A DNA stretch of 64,000 nucleotides, from NCBI RefSeq assembly GCF_002150765.1, contig NZ_MUYM01000087.1:1-64000 (forward strand), given 5' to 3'. Position numbers and translations under genes: made by a program. Positions 43,167 to 50,042 of this stretch are shown piece by piece (positions within the stretch are counted from its first letter, which is position 1; the number at the start of each line of letters is the position of its first letter). Below the pieces are notes generated by a model. That model searched no databases. It saw only the letters and a list, made by a program, of their open reading frames with translations, and was not told the DNA's origin. Origin of the DNA: Lentzea kentuckyensis. Lineage in GTDB: Bacteria; Actinomycetota; Actinomycetes; Mycobacteriales; Pseudonocardiaceae.

Positions 43167-44366
43167 GTGTCGAAAACGCCAGAAAGCGCGGAGCTTTACC
43201 AAAGAGCTTTTCTGCAGCTCATCGCCGAGGACAAGAACATCAGCTTCCACGCCGAACGCGGGCGTGAATTCCTTTATCGGCCTGGCCAGCTGCTCGTCAG
43301 CGCCGAGGATCAGCAACGCGTGATCGAGAAGCTGCGCGAAAACAACATCGTCGCGCGACCCGGCGAAGGATTCGCCGGAATGGCCCGGTTGACGCTGCCG
43401 AACAACGCCGAGGACATTCCGCGTATCGTTCGTTTGTTGAGGGATCAACGAAACTGGCCTAATCAGCGGGTGCCGCTCGTGCAGCCGCACCACGTGATTG
43501 TCGGCCACGGCGGCCTCATCATGGGCAACCCGGGCGACCGGCCCTACCCCGCCGAGCCGATCTCGGCGCCCAAGTCCGACGACCGGCTGCGGGACGTCCG
43601 GGTCGGCATCATCGACACCGGCATCTCCTCCGGCGCCGACAGCGACCACTCCGACTGGTTCGCCGAGCGCTACGCCAAGGAGGAGGACGACGTCGATCCC
43701 GCCTACAGCAGCGGCGACGTCTTCGCATTGCAGGGCGGGCACGGCACGTTCGTCGCGGGCGTGATCCAGAACGCCGCGCCCGGCGTCACGTTCGACCCGG
43801 AGGTCGCGCTCGACTCGAACGGCTTCGGTGACGAGGAACGGCTCTGCCGCAAGATCTCCGAGCTGAGCAAGAAGAAGATCAACTTGCTGAACCTGTCGCT
43901 GGGCTGCTTCACCGAGGACGACGTGGCGTCCGAACCGCTGCGGCGCACGATCGAGGCGCTGCCCGACGACATCGTCGTGGTCGCCTCGGCCGGCAACCAG
44001 GGCACCCAGCGGCCGAGCTGGCCCGCCGCGCTGTGCGGGGTCACCGCCGTCGCCGCCGCCGAGCAGAAGCGGGACGGTTCCCTCGCACCCGCGTTCTACT
44101 CGAACTGGGGCCACTGGGTCGACGCGTGCGCGATCGGCAACCGGGCCTCGACCTACCTCAAGGGCGCGTGGCAGCTGCCGGGCGAGGGCACCGCGACGCC
44201 GTTCGCGCTGTGGGCCTACTGGTACGGCACCTCCTTCGCCGCTCCCCTGGTCACCGGCCGGATCGCCGCGACGATGGTCTCCGACGGCATCACCGCAGCT
44301 CAGGCCCGTGACAAACTGTTGAGCGGCGCGGAGTTCGCACCCGGCTACGGAGTTTTCGTCAAATAG
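43167..44366 (+). CDS. Cytoplasmic S8 subtilase linked to the CHAT gene
   Basis: A 399-residue subtilase without a signal peptide. The N-terminal 140 residues are an unassigned domain (YQRAFLQLIAEDKNISFHAE; LRENNIVARPGEGFAGMARL). The catalytic domain has Asp150 (IIDTGI), His192 (GGHGTFV), SAGNQG and Ser356 (YGTSFAAPL). Lacking export signals, it should act inside the cell. GTG start preferred (a second GTG is directly before it); a TTG 51 bases upstream is less likely. It is divergent from the CHAT gene and followed by the sigma-factor gene on the same strand, 54 bases on. Confidence 0.9.
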   Translation: MSKTPESAELYQRAFLQLIAEDKNISFHAERGREFLYRPGQLLVSAEDQQRVIEKLRENNIVARPGEGFAGMARLTLPNNAEDIPRIVRLLRDQRNWPNQRVPLVQPHHVIVGHGGLIMGNPGDRPYPAEPISAPKSDDRLRDVRVGIIDTGISSGADSDHSDWFAERYAKEEDDVDPAYSSGDVFALQGGHGTFVAGVIQNAAPGVTFDPEVALDSNGFGDEERLCRKISELSKKKINLLNLSLGCFTEDDVASEPLRRTIEALPDDIVVVASAGNQGTQRPSWPAALCGVTAVAAAEQKRDGSLAPAFYSNWGHWVDACAIGNRASTYLKGAWQLPGEGTATPFALWAYWYGTSFAAPLVTGRIAATMVSDGITAAQARDKLLSGAEFAPGYGVFVK

Positions 44367-44420
44367 TTGTATCTGGGAGGCAACCTCCGCCTCCGCCAGT
44401 TGTGACCGCAAGGAGTCGAC

Positions 44421-45056
44421 GTGACCGCAGGATCCCCGATCGCCGCGCTCGTGAGCGCGGCGGCCGAGGGCGACCAGTCGGCGTGGAACGAGATCGTGGA
44501 CCGTTACACGCCACTGGTGGTGTCGGTGATCTACAAGCACCGGCTGCGCCCCGCGGACGCTGCCGACGTGAACCAGACGCTGTGGCTGCGGCTCGTGGAG
44601 CAGATCGGCAGGCTGCGCGAGCCGGAGGCACTGCCCGGCTGGATCATGACGACCACCCGCAACGAGTGTCTGCGCGTGTTGCGCGTGCAGCAGCGGACGC
44701 ACCTCTACGACCCGTTGTCCGAGTCCGACGCGCTGGAGTCGGAACAGGTGGACGCGGACGTGGAGTCGGAGCTGCTGGCCGTGGAACGGCGGCAGGCGTT
44801 GCGGGACGGGTTCGCCGAGCTCACGGACCAGTGCAAGCGGTTGCTGACGAAGCTCATGACCGATCCGCCGCCGAGCTACCAGGTCGTGAGCGAAGAGCTC
44901 GCGATGCCGGTCGGCAGCATCGGCCCGACGCGGATCCGTTGTCTGGAGAAGTTGCGCAAGACTCCTGCGGTCTCGACCTTCCTGGGGTCTGCCAAAAAGG
45001 GACTTGCACAGCAGACGAGAGGAGGTGTGCTGGGTGCGGCACGACTGGGACAGTGA
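44421..45056 (+). CDS. ECF-like sigma factor
   Basis: A 211-residue RNA polymerase sigma factor of the ECF type: region 2 (GDQSAWNEIVDRYTPLVVSV; ADAADVNQTLWLRLVEQIG) and region 4 with the helix-turn-helix (PPSYQVVSEELAMPVGSIGP; TRIRCLEKLRKT). GTG start with AAGGAG six bases upstream. It probably directs transcription of the adjacent protease genes. No classic anti-sigma gene follows; the overlapping small unknown gene is the candidate partner. Confidence 0.9.
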   Translation: MTAGSPIAALVSAAAEGDQSAWNEIVDRYTPLVVSVIYKHRLRPADAADVNQTLWLRLVEQIGRLREPEALPGWIMTTTRNECLRVLRVQQRTHLYDPLSESDALESEQVDADVESELLAVERRQALRDGFAELTDQCKRLLTKLMTDPPPSYQVVSEELAMPVGSIGPTRIRCLEKLRKTPAVSTFLGSAKKGLAQQTRGGVLGAARLGQ

Positions 45057-45477
45057 CGAAGTACTGCTCGACGCCTTGCGCGACGCGTTGAGCACACCTT
45101 CGGAGGAGGTACCGCCGGAGTTCGTGGAGGCCGCGAAGGCCGCCTTCACCTGGCGGAACATCGACGAGGAACTGCTGCTGATCACGTCGTACGACTCCGT
45201 GCTGGACGACACGTTGTTCGCCAGGGCGAGGTCGACCTCGACGACGCGGCAGCTGGTGTTCGACGCGGACGGCGTGTCGTTGCAGGTGGAGGTGTCGGCG
45301 GCCGGGCTCACCGGGCAGCTGATGCCGGCGTCCGGATCGGTCACGCTGGTGACGCCGTCGGGTGACCACGAAACAGTGGACGTCGACGAACTGGGGATGT
45401 TCGTGATGGGGGCAGCACCGCGTGGACCAGTGAAGTTCCGGTTCGCAAACGGTTGCACCGATTGGTTTATCCTCTGA
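45034..45477 (+). CDS. Unknown small protein co-coded with the sigma factor
   Basis: The frame codes 147 residues and overlaps the sigma gene end by 23 bases, with AGAGGAGG eight bases before the GTG start. N-terminal half is helical (DEVLLDALRDALSTPSEEVP; PPEFVEAAKAAFTWR) and the C-terminal half is beta-rich (GVSLQVEVSAAGLTGQLMPA; VDVDELGMFVMGAAPRGPVK). I do not recognise a named family. Position and coupled translation suggest an anti-sigma or regulatory partner, or a substrate of the two proteases. A possible terminator hairpin follows directly. Confidence 0.7.
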   Translation: MRHDWDSDEVLLDALRDALSTPSEEVPPEFVEAAKAAFTWRNIDEELLLITSYDSVLDDTLFARARSTSTTRQLVFDADGVSLQVEVSAAGLTGQLMPASGSVTLVTPSGDHETVDVDELGMFVMGAAPRGPVKFRFANGCTDWFIL

Positions 45478-45479
45478 CT

Positions 45480-45498
45480 CACCATTCGGGTGATGGTG
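45480..45498 (+). terminator. Hairpin after the sigma/unknown-protein pair
   Basis: CACCAT and ATGGTG arms around a seven-base loop begin 3 bases after the unknown protein's stop. No T-run follows. It probably ends the subtilase-sigma-unknown transcript, or protects its 3' end. Confidence 0.45.
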
Positions 45499-45577
45499 GA
45501 ATTCATTCGTTCGGCCTACACCTGCGGCCAGTAGGGTTGTCGACGCTCAGAATTCGCATCTCGAGAGGTGTGCCGCT

Positions 45578-46378
45578 GTGGTCGATCGAGTCAGCTGGGT
45601 GCCGGAAGGTGTCAACGTCGACGTTCCGAGTTCCGCCCGGATCTACGACTACCTGCTCGGCGGCGGACACAACTTCGAAGCGGACCGCGAGACGGCCGAA
45701 GCATTGATCAAAGTGCTGCCGGTGCGGGGCATGGCGCGGCTCAACCGCGCCTACCTGCGCCGCGCCGTGCTGGAGCTCGCCGGTCTCGGCATCCGGCAGT
45801 TCCTGGACCTCGGTTCTGGCATTCCGACGGTCGGCAACGTGCACGAGGTGGCGCACGAGGTCGCTCCCGACTCGAAGGTCGTGTACGTCGACTTCGAGCC
45901 CGTCGCGATCACGCACGCCGAACTGATGCTGGCCGACGAGCCGAACGTGACGGCGTTGCTGGGCGATCTGCGCGAACCGGAGAAGGTCGTCGCCCAGGCC
46001 AGGGAACTGCTGGACTTCTCGCAGCCGATCGGGCTGCTGGTCGTCGGCGTGCTGCAGTTCATCCCGGACTCCGACGACCCGTGGGGCGTGCTGGCCCGAT
46101 ACGTCGAAGCGCTCCCGTCCGGTTCGTACCTGGCCCTGTCGCACTTCACCGCGGACAGCATGCCGGCGGCGATGGCGGCGGGTAAGGAGATCTTCGCCAA
46201 GACCGCGGAGCCGATCACGCCGCGCACCAGGGCCAGGGTCGCGGACATGCTGGCGGGACTGGAGATCGTGGAGCCCGGCATCGTGTTCACGCCCGAGTGG
46301 CGGCCGGAGTCGCCGGAGGACGTCGGCGAGGACCCGACGAAGGCCAACCTCTACGCCGCGGTGGGTCGTAAGCCCTGA
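45578..46378 (+). CDS. DUF574-type SAM-dependent methyltransferase
   Basis: A 266-residue methyltransferase of the DUF574 (S-adenosyl methyltransferase, Methyltransf_19) family: SSARIYDYLLGGGHNFEADR, LDLGSGIPTVGNVHEVA and VVYVDFEPVAITHAELML. This family is expanded in actinomycetes and has no settled substrate. GTG start preceded by GAGAGG. Its stop overlaps the next ATG by one base (TGATG), so it is coupled to the GGDEF protein. Confidence 0.9.
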   Translation: MVDRVSWVPEGVNVDVPSSARIYDYLLGGGHNFEADRETAEALIKVLPVRGMARLNRAYLRRAVLELAGLGIRQFLDLGSGIPTVGNVHEVAHEVAPDSKVVYVDFEPVAITHAELMLADEPNVTALLGDLREPEKVVAQARELLDFSQPIGLLVVGVLQFIPDSDDPWGVLARYVEALPSGSYLALSHFTADSMPAAMAAGKEIFAKTAEPITPRTRARVADMLAGLEIVEPGIVFTPEWRPESPEDVGEDPTKANLYAAVGRKP

Positions 46379-48204
46379 TGCCCACCTCGCCCCTGGCACA
46401 GCGCTGGGCGGCTGTTCTGATCGAGAGCGCGTACTCGCCGATGTCCCGGCGCAGGCTGACGCAGCATCTCGAGGAACACACCGCCCGGCTGCGTGCTGGG
46501 CAGGGGGCGGCCGTCGGCGAGTGGTTGGTGCGCAAGCGTTTCACCGGCCCGGACTCGTTGCGGTGCACGCTGGAGGTGCTGGCGCCGGAGTTCTCTCCCG
46601 AGGTGCTCGGCGCGCTGGCGTCCGGGTACGTGCGGGCGACGCGCGACCAGTTGTTCGCCGAGCAGGAGAAGGTCAAGAACTCGTTGCTGAAGGCCGTCGA
46701 GGACGCGCAACGCGACCTGCACGACAGCGAGGCCCGGTTCGCCCAGGTCTTCGCGTCGACGGCGGTGGGCATCGCGATCTTCGACCTGCAGGGCGCGGTG
46801 GTGGAGGCGAACGACGCGCTGGCGGCGATCCTCGGTCACGAGGAGATGCCCAAGGAACTGTTCGCCGAGGTGGACGCGGTGGCGCTGGCGTCGGCCTGCG
46901 CGCGAATGCTCGCGTCCTCTGTGGACACCGACCGGCGCGAGCGGGAACTCACCCGCAACAACGGCGACACGGTGTGGGCGAACGTGGTGCTGTCGGTGCT
47001 GCGGGGGTCGGACGGGCTGCCGAAGTTCCACGTCGCACTGATCGAGGACGTGACCGAGCAGCGGATGTTGCAGGAGTGGTTGCGGCACCAGTCGTTGACG
47101 GACCTGCTGACCGGGCTGCCGAACCGCGCCTCGTTCGCCGACAAGCTGGAGTCCGCGCTCGCGACCGGCCAGCCGCACACGCTGGGATACCTGGACGTCG
47201 ACAGCCTGACGATCGTCAACGACGGTCTCGGTTACGCGGCGGGTGACGCGGTGCTGGTCGAGGTGGCCCGGCGGTTGCGGGTCGTGCTGCCGGACGCCGT
47301 GGTGGCGCGGGTCGGCGGTGACGAGTTCGTCGTGCTGATCAAGGGATCGCCGGACGTCGCCGCGCTGGCCCAGATGATCGACGACGAGCTGTCCGAACCC
47401 GTGTACCTGGAGGGTGCGGGCGTCGCGGTGTCGACGTCGATCGGTTTCGTGCACGCCGCGGGCCCTGGCACGGATCCGACGGCACTGCTGCGGCGGGCGC
47501 ATTCGACGTTGCGGAAGGCCGAGATCGGCGGCAAGAGACAGTGGGGCATCTACGACCACGAGGCCGACGTCGCCGATCGTGCTCGTTTCGCCCGGATCGC
47601 GGCGATGCCCGGTGCCTTCGAGAACGGCGAGATCTCCGTGGAGTACGCGCCGGTGTCGTGGATTTCGGGATCCCTGGCCTTCGTCGAGGCCTCGCTGCGG
47701 TGGGGAACGACCGGGCACGACGAGGTCGCCACCTACGCGGACGCTCTCGGCCTGGCCGCGCGGGCCGGCCAGCTGGTGTTGCACGACGCGTGTTCGCGCG
47801 GGGAGCCGGTGCTGATCCGGTTGTCCCGCGACCAGTCCAGGGATCCGGACCTGGCGGCGCACGTGCGGTCGAACCTGCGGGCCTGCGCGTTCCCGGCTTC
47901 CTCGCTGTTCCTGGCGCTCGACGTACGGGCGATGCCGGAGGGCGAGGAGAACCTCGAGGTGTTGCACGACATGGGCGTGCACGTCCTGCTGCACGAGTTC
48001 GGCGGCGGGTTCGGCGGTCTGTCCACTGTGGACCGCAGTCCGGTGTGGGGTGTGCGGCTGGCGCGGCCACCGTCGGAAAGGCTTGCGCGGCAAGGGTTGG
48101 CGTTGATGGTGCCGCTGGTGCGCTCGGCGGGCGTGCACGTGATCGGCGGACCCGGCGATCCGGACGAGCTGAAGGCGCTCGGCGTGGACCTGGTGGTGTC
48201 GTGA
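46378..48204 (+). CDS. PAS-GGDEF protein with degenerate EAL domain
   Basis: This 608-residue protein has an N-terminal helical region, a PAS sensor domain at about 115-230, a GGDEF diguanylate cyclase domain with intact GGDEF (313-317), and a C-terminal EAL-like domain (about 390-608). The EAL motif is changed to EAS in SLAFVEASLRW and the QRQ-type metal ligands are not evident, so phosphodiesterase activity is unlikely. The allosteric RxxD inhibitory site upstream of GGDEF is also not evident. It should make c-di-GMP in response to a PAS signal, or act as a c-di-GMP binder. The coupled DUF574 methyltransferase gene may belong to the same pathway. Confidence 0.88.
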   Translation: MPTSPLAQRWAAVLIESAYSPMSRRRLTQHLEEHTARLRAGQGAAVGEWLVRKRFTGPDSLRCTLEVLAPEFSPEVLGALASGYVRATRDQLFAEQEKVKNSLLKAVEDAQRDLHDSEARFAQVFASTAVGIAIFDLQGAVVEANDALAAILGHEEMPKELFAEVDAVALASACARMLASSVDTDRRERELTRNNGDTVWANVVLSVLRGSDGLPKFHVALIEDVTEQRMLQEWLRHQSLTDLLTGLPNRASFADKLESALATGQPHTLGYLDVDSLTIVNDGLGYAAGDAVLVEVARRLRVVLPDAVVARVGGDEFVVLIKGSPDVAALAQMIDDELSEPVYLEGAGVAVSTSIGFVHAAGPGTDPTALLRRAHSTLRKAEIGGKRQWGIYDHEADVADRARFARIAAMPGAFENGEISVEYAPVSWISGSLAFVEASLRWGTTGHDEVATYADALGLAARAGQLVLHDACSRGEPVLIRLSRDQSRDPDLAAHVRSNLRACAFPASSLFLALDVRAMPEGEENLEVLHDMGVHVLLHEFGGGFGGLSTVDRSPVWGVRLARPPSERLARQGLALMVPLVRSAGVHVIGGPGDPDELKALGVDLVVS

Positions 48205-48247
48205 GTGGTTGTGGCCGTCAGGGAGACCACAACCACTCACGGATCAA

Positions 48248-48769
48248 CTAAGCGGCGTCTTCGAACGTCGTGGCCTGAACCGTGACGCTGCCGCCGAAGT
48301 TCCTCACGACCTCGGCCTTCTCCTTGGCGTTCGGCTGGGCGTTCTCGCACGATGTGCCGGCGCTGGCACCGGACATCAGGTCGGTGCACAGCCCCGTCCT
48401 GCGGTCGGGCAGGCCGAGGATGTGACCGAGCTCGTGCGCCGCGATCCGGATCTCGTGGTGGCCCTCGGTGACGGCCTGCCGGCCCATCCAGACCCGGCCG
48501 TTGCCGAGGCTCGTCGTCTGGGCGCGCGGCCAGCCGTTGTCCGCGACGATGGTGATGTTGACGGACCCGCTCGTCCGCTTCACGAGCTTCACGGTGTTCG
48601 GGATGGCCTGGTTCCACACGTTCGCACCCGCGTCGACGGCCGCCTTGAACTCAGCGGCGCCGTTCGAGTTGTAGTACAGCGTGCGAGGCGCGGCTTCCGC
48701 GGTGCCGATGAGGCCGACCGACATGGCGGCGGCACTGGCGACCACGGCAATTGTTTTGCGCAGGGACAC
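48248..48769 (-). CDS. Snapalysin-family (M7) secreted metalloprotease
   Basis: A 173-residue exported small zinc protease: a signal peptide ((V)SLRKTIAVVASAAAMSVG to AEA), then a short catalytic domain with HELGHILGLPD giving the HExxHxxGxxD zinc site typical of snapalysin. GTG start with AAGGAG upstream. It is the smallest known metalloprotease type and is secreted by Streptomyces relatives. No LysR-type regulator is adjacent, although one often is in Streptomyces. Confidence 0.88.
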   Translation of the reverse strand: MSLRKTIAVVASAAAMSVGLIGTAEAAPRTLYYNSNGAAEFKAAVDAGANVWNQAIPNTVKLVKRTSGSVNITIVADNGWPRAQTTSLGNGRVWMGRQAVTEGHHEIRIAAHELGHILGLPDRRTGLCTDLMSGASAGTSCENAQPNAKEKAEVVRNFGGSVTVQATTFEDAA

Positions 48770-48951
48770 AGGAATCTCCTTGCAATGCAGGGTAATTGCT
48801 CCCCGACTGTATCGCTGCGGCGTTGGGGCACAAGAAGAGTCAAGTGTGAAGCGCCGCTGACACGGTCCAGAGACCTCGCCGGGAAACCCGTCCGTGCTGC
48901 GGTTTCGTGCCCTGCGACCACGAACAGGCCGCCACCGGAAGAGGGGCATAA

Positions 48952-48995
48952 CTGTTGACGCCTTCTGGATCTGATGGTCCAGAAGGCGTCAACAG
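48952..48995 (-). terminator. Strong hairpin downstream of the conservon
   Basis: Perfect 18-base inverted arms (CTGTTGACGCCTTCTGGA) around an 8-base loop lie 11 bases after the last conservon gene (cvnD) in its direction of transcription. No T-run, but the stem is very stable. Likely terminator for the conservon transcript. The gap on to the snapalysin start contains nothing else. Confidence 0.75.
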
Positions 48996-49006
48996 GCGAG
49001 GGCGGT

Positions 49007-49603
49007 TCAGGCGAACGAGGGCTGGCGCAGCGCGTGCTCGACCAACGCGATCAGGATCTGCTTCGTCGACTGCCGGTTCCGCGCGTCGCACGGAATGATC
49101 GGCACCGAGGACGGGATCGTCAGCGCGTCCCGCACCTCCTCGGCCCGGTGGTGCATCAGGCCGTCGAAGCAGTTCACCGCGATCACGTAAGGCAGATCGC
49201 GGTCCTCGAAGAAGTCGATGGGCGCGAACGCCTCGTCGATGCGGCGGGTGTCGACCATGACGACGGCGCCGATCGCGCCGCGCACCAGGTCGTCCCACAT
49301 GAACCAGAACCGGTGCTGTCCGGGCGTGCCGAACAGGTACAGGATCAGGTCCTTGTCCAACGACACGCGCCCGAAGTCCATGGCCACCGTGGTGGTGACC
49401 TTGTCAGGGACCACGGACAGGTCGTCGACACCGACCGATGCCTGGGTCATCACGGCCTCGGTGGTCAGCGGGGTGATCTCGGAGACCGACCCGACGAAGG
49501 TCGTCTTGCCGACGCCGAACCCACCCGCGACGACGATCTTCGCCGACATCGCGTTCAGGTCAACCCCAGGTGACCCCGGACGACCCGGAGCACCGTTGCT
49601 CAT
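49007..49603 (-). CDS. cvnD: Conservon GTPase CvnD
   Basis: A 198-residue Ras-like small GTPase with P-loop GGFGVGKTT, FGTPGQHRFW and NCFDG in place of the usual NKxD base-recognition motif. It matches the CvnD component of actinobacterial conservons, membrane-associated signalling complexes with a histidine-kinase-like protein and a roadblock protein. ATG start gives the normal 18-residue N-terminal arm. It follows the roadblock gene by 16 bases. The usual DUF742 gene is absent between them. Confidence 0.93.
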   Translation of the reverse strand: MSNGAPGRPGSPGVDLNAMSAKIVVAGGFGVGKTTFVGSVSEITPLTTEAVMTQASVGVDDLSVVPDKVTTTVAMDFGRVSLDKDLILYLFGTPGQHRFWFMWDDLVRGAIGAVVMVDTRRIDEAFAPIDFFEDRDLPYVIAVNCFDGLMHHRAEEVRDALTIPSSVPIIPCDARNRQSTKQILIALVEHALRQPSFA

Positions 49604-49619
49604 GGGAACTTCTCTCTAC

Positions 49620-50042
49620 TCAGGCTCTCATGGAAACGTGCAGCTGAGCACGGATCTCCGGCGTGAGCTGGAGACCGACCCGCTCCACCAGCCGGGTCAT
49701 CGCGTAACCGATGAGCCCGATGTCGCAGTTGGGTGCGGCGAGCACGGCCAAACACGACCCGTCGCTGATGGACATCAGGAAAAGGTAGCCCCGTTCCATC
49801 TCGACGACAGTCTGCTTCACCTCACCCGCTTCGAAACAGCGCGCCGCGCCGAGGTTCAGCGAAACCAGGCCGGAAGACACGGCGGCGAGCTGCTCCGCGC
49901 GGTCGTGCGGCAGGCGGTCCGACGATGCGAGCAGCAGTCCGTCGGCCGAGACGACGATCGCGTGCGCGACACCGGCGACCCTGCTGACGAAGTCCTCGAC
50001 CAGCCAGCTGAAGTTGTCCAGTTCCTCAGTCGCGGTGGTCAC
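49620..50042 (-). CDS. cvnB: Conservon roadblock/LC7 protein CvnB
   Basis: A 140-residue roadblock/LC7 protein: [35 protein letters not shown] and [20 protein letters not shown]. It should act as a regulator of the CvnD GTPase. The start overlaps the cvnA stop by 4 bases. Confidence 0.93.
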   Translation of the reverse strand: MTTATEELDNFSWLVEDFVSRVAGVAHAIVVSADGLLLASSDRLPHDRAEQLAAVSSGLVSLNLGAARCFEAGEVKQTVVEMERGYLFLMSISDGSCLAVLAAPNCDIGLIGYAMTRLVERVGLQLTPEIRAQLHVSMRA

